Source: Bettongia penicillata ogilbyi
Lineage: Eukaryota > Chordata > Mammalia > Diprotodontia > Potoroidae
Assembly: GCA_023548195.1 (NCBI GenBank)
Contig: JAJHZJ010000013.1
Location: 2,241,001-2,305,000, forward strand
DNA length: 64,000 nucleotides
Direction: 5' to 3'
Below the pieces are notes generated by a model, which was not told where the DNA came from, did no database searches, and worked only from the letters and a program-made list of their open reading frames with translations. Positions 32,195 to 43,764 of the stretch are shown piece by piece. Position 1 is the stretch's first letter. Every line of letters begins with the position of its first letter. The translations under genes and the position numbers were made by a program.

Positions 32195-32325
32195 ATGAAT
32201 ATATAGTAGAACTGTAAGCTCTCTGTGGGTAAGAACTGTTTTGCTTTTGTCCTTATTTTCCTCAGTACCTAGCCTATAGTAAACACTTCATAAATGCTTG
32301 TTGAATTAAATGAATAAATGAGTTC
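32195..32325 (+). repeat. LINE-2 3' terminus
   Basis: TGTAAGCTCTCTGTGGGTAAG and CTTCATAAATGCTTGTTGAA. Confidence 0.7.
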
Positions 32326-33059
32326 AGACTACATTACAATTCTATTTCATCTTTAAAATGGCAGACCTCCACTTGAATTTCTCCATCGTCCTAAGAGAAG
32401 CTAACCCTTTCATTTTAAGCATTCCTCATATTCTCATGTACTATACTCATGAAACAATTTGTGAAAATTCCACAGAATCAGTGCAGACAGCTTATGGGAA
32501 AATAAGTATCCTTGCAGTGCTTTTTACAAAAGGCTTAAACATCTTATCAATCAGTGGGGATGAAATTATACCTTTCTAAAAGTGTTGGTGTTTTGAGTAA
32601 ACTGGAGAGCTGTTTAGTATAATAAACACTGTATTTCCCATTAGGGATTCTATTGTACTGATGTGAGCAGGCTTATAGTATCCATGATATTACTACCAAA
32701 CTTTCCATAAATTCCCACATGGGTCCAAATATAAGGTGAACCCTCCTTAAATTAAATGATTTTGATTTTTTTTTAATTAAGCCTTCTATCTCCAGACTAG
32801 TCTAGGCTTCCCTCACACCCAAACATAATGGAATTATTCTGTCAGGCTAAGGCTCCAAGTGTACAGAACTCTCTTCTGTCTCTGCCTCCCTTCCTTGTAA
32901 CACTAGATCTGCAAATCAGAAACAGGGAGCACCCACTAGAATAACAGTTGACATTTCTATAACTCTTTCTGACAGCTCTTCCTATTTCTACAATGGTTTA
33001 TGGTTTACAAAAGCTTTCCTTGCAATAACTTTGTAAGGTAAGTGGTATTTGATAATAAA
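32326..33059. other. Stretch without recognised features
   Basis: No clear repeat or coding signal. Confidence 0.5.
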
Positions 33060-33303
33060 AAACATTTGGACAGTGTCAACTATGTGCCAGGTACTATACT
33101 ACACTAATTACTCTACAAATATTATCTTATTTGAACCTCACAACTCTGGGAAGTAGGTGCTGTTATTATTCCTATTTTAGAACTGAGGAAACTGAAGCAA
33201 ACAGCAGGTAAGCGACTTACCCAAGGTCACACAGTTACTCAGTGACTGGGTCCAGATTTGAATTCAGGTGTTCCTGAATACAAGCCCAGCCCTCTACCCA
33301 CCG
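33060..33303 (-). repeat. MIR SINE, reversed
   Basis: TATGTGCCAGGTACTATACT, ACTGAGGAAACTGAAGCAAA and AAGGTCACACAGTTACTC. Confidence 0.88.
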
Positions 33304-33399
33304 ATCACCAAGCTTTCTAATATTAATAGGTAGTACATTTTCTCCATTTCCCAAAAGAGGAAACTGAGTCTTGGGAAAATAAAGTGACTATCTAGATTG

Positions 33400-34260
33400 G
33401 ACCATAAGGGAACATGCAGGTGAGTAAAAGCCCAATAAGGCTGGAAAAGTAGGAAGGCTATGACCAGATTGTAAAGAGTTTTAAATATCAAACATGGAAG
33501 CTTGTATGGTATGTCAAGGGCAACGGAGATTGCCTGAGTTTTCTTAGGCAGTGAAATAACATGGTCACCCCTATGTTTTAAGAATATCAATCTGGATTGG
33601 GGAGGGAGTGACTGGAACCAGGGGGACCAATCAGGAGGCTAATTCAGTAGTACAGATGACAAGGGCATGAACCAGGACAGTAGATATGAACCTGGGAGAT
33701 TCTGAGGAGGAAAACATTGATGAGACTTGTCAAGAGAGTAGATATATGGGATATGAGAGAGTGAAAAGTCAAAAATATTATTTGGGAACTGAGTGACTAG
33801 AAAAATGGTGGTGCTTTTGAGAAATACAGATCATTTAGGAAGAGGGGGGAGTTTATGAGAAAAGGTAGAAGTTCGGTTTGGGACATGCAAAGTTTGAGAT
33901 TGTGGTACAGTGGATAGAGTACCTGGCCTGGAGCAGGAAGATCTTCCTGAATTCCTTGTTAACTGTATGTCCCTGGGCAAGTCACTTAACCTGATTAAGT
34001 TTCCTCATCTGTAAAGTTAACTAGAGAAGGAAACAGCAAACTCCATTACCTTTGGCAAGGAAACCCCAAATGGGGTCATGAAGAATCAGATCCAACTAAA
34101 AAGACTGAACAACGACACAGGTCATTCGGGTGAACACATCCAGCAGGCAACTGGAACTGCAGAACTGAAGCTCTGAAGAAATGAGACTCTGCTATGAAGA
34201 TCTGCACAGAGATGACCTCTGAACTCAAAGAAGCTATGGAGATCAACCAAGAAAAAGATG
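33400..34260 (+). repeat. Long old interspersed repeat, split by a SINE
   Basis: ACCATAAGGGAACATG..., GGAACCAGGGGGACCAATC, AGGAGGCTAATTCAGTAG and TTTGGGACATGCAAAGTTTG (to 33900) resume with TCCAGCAGGCAACTGGAA (from 34137). The order matches an old mammalian repeat of over 1 kb that I cannot name. Confidence 0.5.
33902..34120 (+). repeat. SINE tail A nested in the long old repeat
   Basis: GTGGTACAGTGGATAGAGTA head and GGTCATGAAGAATCAGATCC tail. Confidence 0.85.
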
Positions 34261-35539
34261 GAGACATCAGAGAAACAGAGTTCTAGAAATTGGAAGGATA
34301 CTTGGCAGCCAGTCAGCTCAACCCTTGATTTACAGGTAAACCTAAGAGACAGGAAGGTGAAATTTTTTCCTTGTCCAGCAACCGTCAGAGAGTTACCGAT
34401 TCTAGTCTGTAATCAGGGCTTGCTCCTCCATGCCAAGCAATGTGGAGAAGGAATGGAGAAGGGCCCAGGATAGATCTAAATCTGTGAACCTAAAGAAAAG
34501 TAGTTACTTGAAAAGAAACAAATATCAGCATATTTTTCCTTCTAATTTGATATTTTTAATTCATTTTATGATTAGCATGGTAGCTTGTCTTCACCATAAT
34601 CAAAACAAAAGGGAAAGAGTGGAGAGATGCATATGAAAATATAAGTGATGTAAAAACAAAATTATCAATGAAATTTTTTAAAGGAAGAACAAAAACAGAA
34701 AAGGGGAAAAATGAGATGACAGGTGTCAACCAATCTGTATCCCCTTGGGGGTAGGGACTCTGTCTTATACCTCTCTTGTTTGCACTCCTTGCCTGGTGCA
34801 AAGTGGATGATTGAAAAATATTTATTGGCTAACTGCTTCACCCAACAAGAATCATAATGCTCTTGGAAAGTCTCCCTTCTCAAAACTTTTTATCTCTGTA
34901 AATTCATAGCCCTGGCATAGGAAAGAAATCCCAACAAATTTTTTCCTTTTTCCAAGTTTTCAAGAGTTTTTATTGCCTTTTTCAGTGAGTACACCAAGTC
35001 CCCGAGTCTCATGGGTCTCTGTAAGTGAGCCTGCCAAAGTGTTAACAATGCCAAAAAACAGACTTTTCTCATTTTATTTTCTTTGTAGGAGAGTGAGGGA
35101 AACTAGTCAATCCTCACGAGCAAAATCTTCCCTCTGGAGCAAAGTAAAAGCTCTAACTTTGATGAACTTTCTGGAAAACAGTGATGAATTGAGTTCATTT
35201 GGTCTGGATCATTCTCTGCTGGGCTGAAAGGCACAACAAATATCCACCTAAGAATCATTCCATCAGCAACTAGTTTTGAATTACAACAGAACGGATAGGA
35301 CCCGATGCAGAAAAATTAAAGGCAAACTAACTGTCCTCTTCCAAATTGGTGAAAGTTCATCAAGACTTTTCTTTGCACTGAAATTCTCCTGAGTGATAAA
35401 TATTTCAGAGGAAAACCCCCAAGATTTTTTCCCTCTACTTTTTAAAGAGTACTGCAGCTCAGGTGGAAATCCTCAGTACCCTCAAGCTTCAAAGAGTGAT
35501 TGTAAGTGACTGGTCACCTGAATACCGTGTAAGATTCAA
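34261..35539. other. Stretch without recognised genes
   Basis: 34735-34830 resembles a weak L2 3' end (GTAGGGACTCTGTCTTATAC). Several 60-84-codon frames on both strands show no domain. Confidence 0.4.
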
Positions 35540-35755
35540 GTTACGGAGGAAGGTGCAAGCTTCTGGGTTAAGGTTCCACCTCCAATACTTTCTAGCTGTG
35601 TTACTGTGTTGTGTACAAAGCAGCACAGGCCAATTTGCCCTTCTGTGCCAAAGTGTCCTCATCTGTCAAATGAGGCTAATAATACTTTCATTATCTATCT
35701 CCTGCAGGGAAACTTGTGATCCTTAAGCAGTACAGAAATGTTAACTAATATTCTA
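35540..35755 (+). repeat. MIR SINE, tail B (diverged)
   Basis: TCCTCATCTGTCAAATGAGG, TAATAATACTTTCATTATCT and AGTACAGAAATGTTAACTAAT. Confidence 0.65.
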
Positions 35756-35779
35756 GAGGAGGTAGCTAACAGAATTGGA

Positions 35780-35950
35780 AACTCTCCGTCAGTTATTCAG
35801 TCAATAAACATTTATGCAGCACTATGTACCAGGCATTGTGCTAAACTTGGGGGAGGCAAAGAAAAGTTAAAAAGACAAAAACAAAAAAGAGTCTGAAGGA
35901 GCTCAAGGTCTAATGGGAGAGACAACATGTAAACAACTTTGTACCTAAAG
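35780..35950 (+). repeat. Old interspersed repeat start
   Basis: AATAAACATTTATGCAGCAC, CAGGCATTGTGCTAAAC and GAGCTCAAGGTCTAATGGG are the usual opening of the 33.4 kb repeat family. Confidence 0.5.
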
Positions 35951-38228
35951 AAACATGAATGTGCTTATTTTCAAAGACTTGGCCCCAACACCTCCCCCTG
36001 CCTAAAAAGCCTGCTTTTTCATTTGGAAGTTTTATTCACAGTAGAGCACTGAATTATCTTTTCTTACTTGTCACAGACATTGTTCGGCCAGCTGTCTAAC
36101 ACTATGGAATTCAGAAGGGGGTGCTACTCATGTCAATGACAGATGCCAGTAAGAAGTACTTCTACATACTGGAACACCCCTGATACTAAGACCTCTATTC
36201 TCTTGGCCTCAAATCAAGATGTCTGGGGCCAGGCAGGGTCAATATTAGGAATAACCCCATCCACTATAAGTGACAACACTGTAGGTCATCTGCCAGAAGG
36301 GTCTGGTCTCTGGCTAGGGGTGAGCATACCACTATTTTTTTTTTTTTACTGAGGTTTCACCCAAGTTTAGTCTTCTGTTGTTGTTATACCCATCTAAAGG
36401 CCTTCCATAAACAGGTTCAAAACGTATGAGGCATTTACCTCCACATAACTGCCACCTGCCTCTAGGCAACCCAGTCCTAGATTCTGGGTTTGCATTCTCC
36501 GCTATTCTCCAAATTTAAAGTGCTGTGGGAATTTAGTGTGACTACCAGCTTTTTCTTGCTAACTTGGGGGAGCAAGGCCCAGCAATAAAGTGGAGGATGG
36601 AAAATAATTTCCAAATTCTGGGGCCAAACAGGACCTTGGTTTGCCCCCACCTTTCTGATCTTGTTCTGAATTGTGATGATCCAAACTGATTAATTTGCTG
36701 CAAAGTGTTAATCCAAAATCACACCAGTTTTCAAAGATTTAACGTGATTTCACTGCAACACATTCATGACTGTAATGCTCTTACCTGCCAAAAAGTCTCA
36801 GGTACTCTATTAGATAGAATTGCTACCTAGTTTCTGTGTTTTCAAGTGACCTTGTGTTTTCAAGTGACCTCAGGACACAATATCTAACACAGTCCAAAGA
36901 AAACCTATATTCTACAGGAGGATGGGCTAGTGCTCATCTCATTCCACTTAATCTTGCCTAGCAGGGAGAGAGTGTTTTTAAAGATTTCCGTCAAAAACAT
37001 GTCATCTGAACTCAGAGTTGCAAAACCATCTGAAGACTGAGACTTATTGGACCAGCCCAGGGTCACAAGAGGAAGGTCTTAATAGCACACAAAAGGCAAT
37101 GCAGACCTGAAAGGAGGCAGCCTGCCCTAGGACAGGCAGCCAACTGCCAAACTGTCATTTTGCTCAGTGGCTGAACAGAAGGCTGGTGTAATGACAACCA
37201 CGAAACTCAGTTAAAGTCTGAAAAGGTGACTAATGAGCTCATTCATGCTGGCTATAAATTATTCACTACAACACTGATCCCACTCAAGACAAAGAGCAAA
37301 GTAAACTTTAAACACAGACATCTCAGGCCTCCTAAGTAGAGCAAGTTCTGTCTGTAAAACTTTTCACAATAAGAGATACTTGTCTTTCTCTATTGCCATT
37401 GTCTCCTCTGTACTTGTTTACTTTTTTTTAACTGCCTTTAATCAAGTTTAAACAGACACAGCTGTTAAGCATTTATTTCACTGTTGAGTTCCCCCTCTTC
37501 CCCTCATTAGTTATTAGAAGCAATCATGAGACTCTATATATAGCAGCAAATTATATTCTTTGAAAATTGAAGGCTGACCTTAAAATGAATCCTAGGTCTT
37601 CAGAAAAAATATTCATGTGCATGTGGTGGGTGACTGGCACCATTGACACAAATGGGGGGGGGTGTGAAACAGAGCAAATCATTCTCAACCATTTATATTG
37701 GATTGAGTTTCAGCAATTAACGGTTTGCTGCAAAACATCCCTTTCTAACCTGCCTCGATGGGTCATGTTGCATTCGGGACTTCCAGAAGAACTTAGGATC
37801 TGCAAACCAAATCTAAGAAGGGATACTTTCCATAGACTTGGGGAAACATGATAAACAGGTTTGTTGAGGGGGGAAAAAAACAGCCTGCCTCATGGCTTAA
37901 GATAACTTGCCATTTCCTGTTTGATATTAAATAGAGACTTTAAAACTCTATTGTTTCTATAAACCATAATGTTTGCTACTGATGTTGTTACTAAAAGCAG
38001 AATAAAAACAGTCCATGTTTTTAAAATCCTAAGATAATTTTTAAATTTTACTATCTCTTTGCAGGAGAGAAAAAGTCAGAACACATGTAAAAAAAATCCC
38101 CACCAACAACAACACGTGGTCAGGTCACATGTGTTTTTAACATGCTTTATTCACTGCATAAGCTGTTGCTGGGTTGTTTTTTGTTGTTTTTTTTTTAAAC
38201 ATGCTATGTCCACCAAACATGTGTCGTG
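35951..38228. other. Longest repeat-poor stretch upstream of FOXN3
   Basis: About 2.3 kb with no recognised transposon. It carries a perfect 18-bp tandem duplication (36835-36870), a T-rich run near 36337, a G9-type run near 37653 and a T-rich run near 38184. No splice-supported coding frame. Candidate distal enhancer or upstream noncoding exon territory. Confidence 0.4.
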
Positions 38229-38229
38229 T

Positions 38230-38465
38230 CCTCAGAAAATCATCTAACTTCTCTGGGCCTCAGTTTCTAATCTGTAAAATTCAGATCAGTAAGATCTGAA
38301 GGATCTTCCACTGCTAAATCTAAAGGTTCCTAGATCTGAAGCCAGAATGGGCACTAGAAATCATCTCAACCAGCCTTCTCATTTTACAAGTGACAAATTT
38401 GAGGCCTAAAGAATTTAAGTGACATGTGAGGTAGCAGACATATTAAATGGCAGAGTGACAATTTA
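38230..38465. repeat. Two facing SINE remnants
   Basis: 38230-38340 forward tail C (GGGCCTCAGTTTCTAATCTG). 38345-38465 reversed MIR (CTTCTCATTTTACAAGTGAC). Confidence 0.6.
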
Positions 38466-38689
38466 TATCCAATTCATATTGCATTGTACCATACTGCTCT
38501 CTAAAATATATTGCAAGAACAATTTCAAAAAAAATCACATAATGCAACCACAAAGTCATATCTAAAGGATAATAGTTTAATAGACAAAAATGAAAGTAAA
38601 GGGATGAAAATAAATTTGCGCTGTTGTGGATACCTCTTGGGACCACTGCAAGTATGGTGGTATTATCACAAATTTCCAACTGGTCATCT

Positions 38690-38885
38690 AGTTCAAAGAT
38701 GTCAAACATGCATCGGCCCATATGGAGTCTACAACACTCCCAAGTGTGGGTCCAAACTAGATTAAGATGAAATTTGGCAATTGGTTAACAAAATAAATTA
38801 AAATATTACATTTTAAAATTAAGTCAATATGGAGCCTGAAGGGATCCTTAGGTTGGGTTTAGTGGGACCCCACTTCTTTTGAGTT
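38690..38885 (+). mobile_element. hAT-like DNA transposon fragment, copy 1
   Basis: CAAAGATGTCAAACATGCAT, CAACACTCCCAAGTGTGG and TAAGTCAATATGGAGCC follow an old hAT-type repeat. The internal TCAATATG part recurs near 43660. Confidence 0.5.
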
Positions 38886-38904
38886 TGACGCCAATGATGT
38901 AATG

Positions 38905-39045
38905 CAGTCCCCCTAATTTTTCTGACAAGGAAAAAAGATCCCAGAAGTGAAATGACTTGCCCCCAGGTCACACAGGTGGCAGAGTCTGAATCTGAAGGTA
39001 GGTTCTCTGATGTCAAATCCAGCCCCCTCTACGCTGTACTGTGCA
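38905..39045 (-). repeat. MIR SINE, reversed
   Basis: AATGACTTGCCCCCAGGTCA and TGATGTCAAATCCAGCCCC. Confidence 0.7.
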
Positions 39046-39796
39046 AACTGAATGGTCTCCAAGACCTTATATATAACAAGCGTGAAATAATACTAAACAA
39101 GGGAATCCAGCCAAGATTGAGACTTTCCCTTTAAATCTGAGGCACAGCCAAACATTTTCTCCATGTAAGGATACCCCCCTTCCACTGTTTTCAAATTTGT
39201 AGCACATGAAGTAGAAGCTTCTCTCGTCATTTCAGTCATCTGAAATGCAAAGTGATTAAAAAAAAAAGGAAAGAAGCCTCTTGCAATATTTATAGTAAAG
39301 TACTTTGCCACCTACCGACAGCAATCTGGTTTGCCTTCATGTACTTAGACTATCTTTTCCTTCCAAGTTCCTCAATCTAGTAGGAAGTGACTTTTTTCTT
39401 CCCGTCGTCTGTGCAGTGTTCCAGGGCCCTTTTGGCCAGTTGGCATGTAACTTTGTTTTTTTCTTAAGGCCCAAAGTAATGGAAAAGTCTGAAACAAGCT
39501 CACAAACAAGTCTCAACTTCTCAAGATCTCTCCACCCGACTAGATTCCTGTACTTCTCATAGCTAAAAGGTGTTGGCAAAATGCATGTCCTGCCCCAATA
39601 ACCTGTCTAACAAGTGAGTTCACCTCCCAGTTCACTGGTGGGAAACCACAGAGCTTCCTGCTGGCCCAGCTCCACACCCAGCTCCTGATTTTCCCAAGGA
39701 GAACCCAAAGTGATGTCAGGTTTGCCACAGGGGAAATTGATGGCAAAACAAGAGAAAAGACTTAAGATTCAAACTCTAGGGACTTAGACAATTTGA
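39046..39796. other. Stretch without recognised features
   Basis: No named repeat; overlapping frames of 70-85 codons on both strands without domains. Confidence 0.45.
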
Positions 39797-39955
39797 TTTC
39801 TAGAATGTCAGAGCTCACTGTCAGAAGAACCATTAGGGCTCAACTGACAGTTCAACCTGCTCAAGTTACAGCTGAGGAATGTAAGAACCAGAGAAGAAAG
39901 CACCTTGGCCTCAGATTTTTTGGAGGACCTTCTGTCTAGACCTAACTCTTTCCTC
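39797..39955 (-). repeat. SINE tail C, reversed
   Basis: TCTAGAATGTCAGAGCTCAC and ACCTGCTCAAGTTACAGCTG. Confidence 0.55.
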
Positions 39956-39989
39956 TGAAGGAGGGGGAGACAAAGGAGGAGAAAAAAAG

Positions 39990-40230
39990 GCATTTTCATA
40001 GTGCTTTAAGGTCCACCATATATTATTTCATTTGAGTGTTCCTTTCAATAACCCTGTTAAGAAAAATACTACAGATATTAGTAATCTCACTTTACAGAAG
40101 AAGAAACTGAGGTTCACAGAGGTTAAAATAACTTGTCCATGGTCACAGAGCTAGTGTTAGAAGCATTGTTTAAACTCAGGACTTCCTGCACCTCGGTCTA
40201 CCACTTCATTAAGCAACCTGGCTCCCTCCT
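39990..40230 (-). repeat. MIR SINE, reversed
   Basis: CATAGTGCTTTAAGGTCCAC, AAGAAACTGAGGTTCACAG and TTAAGCAACCTGGCTCCC. Confidence 0.8.
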
Positions 40231-40292
40231 ATTACATTCTACCTTGTACCACACCTATGAGGTAATATATGTAATGCACATTGTAAAACTAT

Positions 40293-40413
40293 ACAGGGTG
40301 TCCCAAATTCTTAGGGTAGTTTTACATGGTTAAAGTTTTCAAGGTGTCTCAAAAGTCTTACTGCTGTTTTTTAGCCATTAAAGCTTAAAAATGCCCAAAG
40401 ACTTGGAGCACCC
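40293..40413. mobile_element. Mariner-like MITE, palindromic
   Basis: GGTGTCTCAAAAGTCTTACTG (40343) pairs with CCCAAAGACTTGGAGCACC (about 40395-40412) around TAGCCATTAAAGCTT. A second GGGTGTCCCAAATTC sits at 40297, so the element is rearranged or nested. Confidence 0.6.
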
Positions 40414-40449
40414 GCTATAAACTTGAGTTTCTGCTAACATGATTAGAAA

Positions 40450-40545
40450 ACAAGTAAATCTCCCCTAGTAGGTTGCAAGCTCCTCGAACGAAGGGACTGT
40501 GCTTTTCATCTTCCCACTGAAATACAGTAGGACCCTTAAGAGACT
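40450..40545 (+). repeat. LINE-2 3' terminus
   Basis: GTAGGTTGCAAGCTCCTCGA and AATACAGTAGGACCC. Confidence 0.5.
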
Positions 40546-41065
40546 TATATACCATGTGCTCCATTGTACAGCCAAGATCATGGAAAGTGACCTGTTGCTA
40601 ACACTATTACTGGGTACCTCCGGAGCGTATATTCAGAGAAGGCTAAGCCTGCTTTCCTATTCACCAGATTAACTCCTTATGCAAATGTGGAAATCCATAG
40701 CCATTAGTTAAATCCATAAACATTCAAAGTGCAAACATACACACACACAAGTGGCAGTGAAGCAATTATCTTAGTAGCATACCAGGGGGATGCTTCTGTC
40801 TGAGTCAAATGGCACTGTGTTTTTAAGGGCTTGTGACAGTGAAGAAAAATTTCAGAAGTCGATATAGATTTGTTTCTTCTCTAAAATGTACCCCAAAACT
40901 CATTTCCAGGGCCTAGCGAGCTGTATCTCCCCAGAATTCATCTTTCATTGGAACAAAACGTTGTGGAGCAACAAAGAAAATCTATTCCATCATGCTTCTT
41001 CTCTCCTCTCCTTCCGCCTCTTTGAAAATGTGACCATCTCTTTCAAGAACCAACTTAAATGTACT
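40546..41065. other. Stretch without recognised features
   Basis: Short CA run at 40738-40749; otherwise nothing recognised. Confidence 0.5.
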
Positions 41066-41069
41066 GTGG

Positions 41070-41325
41070 CCAATTAATTTTCCCTCTTTGGGCCTCAATT
41101 TCCCCCTCTGTAAAATGCTGGAATTGAACCAAATGAACTATAAGGCCCCTTCCTGTTCAGATCTGCCATCTCATGTTTCAACACCCTTTCTGGTTCTGAT
41201 GGCTTATACTTTACATTCTAATACCCCTACCAGCTCTAACATTTTATGTTCTGAGGTCCCATCACATTCAACACAACCCAACATTCTATGAGTTTAGGTC
41301 CCTTCCAGCTGTGACATTCTGTGAC
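41070..41325 (+). repeat. SINE tail C expanded into a tandem array
   Basis: After GGGCCTCAATTTCCCCCTCT the tail motif (CCTTCCNGYTCTRAC..TTCTATG) is repeated about five times with 33-42-base spacing: 41143, 41182, 41226, 41259 and 41299. Confidence 0.7.
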
Positions 41326-41532
41326 TCTGTAGATAAAACCAATAAAAAACCATGTTAAACATTCTGTGCCAGACACATTGTGCAAAAGTTACAATAATAA
41401 AATAAATATAAGAATAAAAATGGGAATGATCATACAGATCTCCTTCCTGGAATACTGGGGAATGAGACTGGAAATACAAATAGGTTGAAGAAAGATTCTG
41501 GTAAATTTTGGGCAACAGATCCATGATGGGAA

Positions 41533-41697
41533 CACTAGATATGGACTTGGAAGGGCGGGGTTTAAATCCTGACTTTGCATCTTGTTAATGTGACCTTGGA
41601 GAAGCTATTTAATTTCCCTAGGTCTGAGTTTCCTCATTTGTAACATAACAGTTGGATTAGATGATATTTAAGGTTTTGTCCAGCTTTAAATCCTATG
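41533..41697 (+). repeat. SINE, tail C
   Basis: GAGTTTCCTCATTTGTAACA, TTGGATTAGATGATATTTAAG and AATCCTATGA. Confidence 0.8.
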
Positions 41698-41787
41698 AAA
41701 TTTAAGATATATTCTCCAGGATGGATTTTGTTACCTTCCCACTAATACCCCTCACCAGATGAAAATGATCTTTTCCCTTTCCTTAAT

Positions 41788-41960
41788 TCATGTATATGTG
41801 TGTATACCTACATATATACATACATATGTGTATATGTATGCATATATTTATCTATATAATAATGTTCAATTTTACATTATAAATATTTGTATATTTATAT
41901 TATATTTATACACAGCCCTCCGTGTGTGTAAGTATGCGTGTATGTACACACATAGATATG
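41788..41960. repeat. TA/TG/CA-rich microsatellite
   Basis: Degenerate TATG, TACA and TGTG runs; the 80-codon frame through it is Tyr/Ile-rich repeat translation. Confidence 0.85.
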
Positions 41961-42167
41961 AAGTTTTAAATTCCACAAGGCAAATGCCCTCCATAATTTA
42001 ATGTTTTTTATATCCCTCAGTAGATATGGGATAGAAACTACAAAAAGATAAGTTGGGCCCAGAGTGGAAAAAATGGGGAAGAACAGGTTGAATTGCCTTC
42101 AGGAAATTGCAAAGCTCCTCTAATGACCCAGAGCTTCCTATGAAAGCAAAGGCCTATTTTTTTTAAA

Positions 42168-42380
42168 TACTAGCATTCTATTGGTGTTGCTATATGGCAG
42201 CAAGGCATGGAATACCACCGCCTCCAAAGAATTAAAAAATGATTATTGTAACAGAAGACAATGGATATGGTAGATGTGAGCAGGTTGCAACATACTACCA
42301 AATATGATCTCATTCGATGCGTTAGAAGAAGGCAAATAGAACACCACTGATACTTGTTCAATATGGAGGGGAACAAAATA
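42168..42380 (+). repeat. Possible decayed LINE reverse-transcriptase fragment
   Basis: Conceptual LLYGSKAWNTTASKEL resembles the LLYGSETW..TKALE region near the end of non-LTR reverse transcriptases, followed by stops. Confidence 0.3.
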
Positions 42381-42399
42381 ATAAAAACCTGCTACTACT

Positions 42400-42645
42400 A
42401 ATAACAATAATAGCTAACATTTATATAGTACCTTCAATGCTTGCAAAACTCCTCACAGATATCTCGTTTCGTATTCATGGAAACTCCGGACCCGTAGCTG
42501 CTTTTTTTAAGGAAAAATTATGCCCATTTTACTGATAAAGAAACTGAGTCAACTTGCCCAGGGTAACACTGAGGCCAGTGTTGAATGCAAACCTGTCCAA
42601 GCTCCAGGTTCAATATTCTATCGATTGAGCTACCTTGTTGCCTCA
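42400..42645 (-). repeat. MIR SINE, reversed
   Basis: TAATAATAGCTAACATTTAT, AAGAAACTGAGTCAACTTG and GAGCTACCTTGTTGCCTC. Confidence 0.8.
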
Positions 42646-42769
42646 GGTCTCTAGCAGAACTCCCTATGGCAAACTTTTGGAAAGACATGGCATACAGCTG
42701 CCCATAGAGACATGGGTAAGTTGGGTGGTAATCTGCCTTGGATCACAAATCCATAGATTTGATAGATCC

Positions 42770-42960
42770 CGCAAGGAACTTACATTCTACTAGGGATGAC
42801 AACATAGACATACATTTTAGAGACAGAACTTAAAAAAAGGTGAATGGGCAGAAGGGAAACTAAAAAGTATCCGCTTACATAGAAGGTATCCTATCTTGAA
42901 GACTGTTTTGAAGGAAACAAGGTGAAAGTGCGTTCCAAACCAATGTAATAGTTTTGAATT
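42770..42960 (+). repeat. Old interspersed repeat fragment
   Basis: AAGGAACTTACATTCTACTAGG and TGTTTTGAAGGAAACAAGG resemble the 33.4 kb family. Confidence 0.4.
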
Positions 42961-42999
42961 CATTCCTGGAATGGGTTCCCTCTCCATATTCACCTACTG

Positions 43000-43375
43000 C
43001 AACACTTCCCTTTCTCCAATTCTAACTCAGTTCTCCAGTCCTCTCAAGAAATCTTCCCTGATTCCTCCCCTCCCAAATTTAAAGTAAGAAGGATCTCTCA
43101 TTCCTCCAACTTCTCCAGCACTTTCCCCAGGTCCAAGTCTCTTCTCTAACTAGAATATATGCCCTTTAAGAGAGAGGTCTGCATCATATCAATCCTCTTA
43201 TTCAGAGTCAAGTACAAAATAAATGTTTAAGACATTTCTGTTAAATTAAATTAGCTTACTCAAAGTCCATTAGATTTCGAACTCCTTTGAGAACAGGAAT
43301 TGTCTTTTGTCTCTTTTGTATCCCCAGGGCTTAGCACAGGACCTGGTACAGAGTAGGTGCTTAATACAACTAGTT
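43000..43375 (+). repeat. LINE-2 3' end
   Basis: AAATCTTCCCTGATTCCTCC, GAACTCCTTTGAGAACAGG and CAGAGTAGGTGCTTAATAC. Confidence 0.75.
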
Positions 43376-43450
43376 ACCTGGTGGTATTATGAACTAGATC
43401 CTGGCTCTGCTACTTGATCTTAGACTGAAATTCAGGCCTCTTTACACTCA

Positions 43451-43535
43451 TTTAAAATTTTAGTTTAAAATTTTTTAAATTTAATTTAAAAATTTAAAAT
43501 TTAATTTAAAATTAAAAAATTTAATTTAAATTTAT
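43451..43535. repeat. AT-rich (TTTAAATT)-type simple repeat
   Basis: Interlocking TTTAATTTAAAATTTAA palindromic units. Confidence 0.9.
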
Positions 43536-43617
43536 AAAAAAGGTATTTAATAGTGCTTCAGTGTTCAGTATTGGTCTCAAGAAAGGTTAAATGACCCACC
43601 CAGGGTCATAGAGCAAG

Positions 43618-43730
43618 TAAGTTTCATAATGTTAATATGTGGTTTATATAGTTTATACAGTCAATATGCACAGGCAGGGATCTTTTCATATGGTTTGTAT
43701 TTAAATTTTAGTTTGAATTCCTCATTTAAA
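43618..43730 (+). mobile_element. hAT-like DNA transposon fragment, copy 2
   Basis: TAATGTTAATATGTGGTTT and AGTCAATATGCACAGGC correspond to the internal part of the family at 38690. Confidence 0.4.
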
Positions 43731-43764
43731 GAACCCTAAAGTCTCCATTAAAAAAATTCAATCA

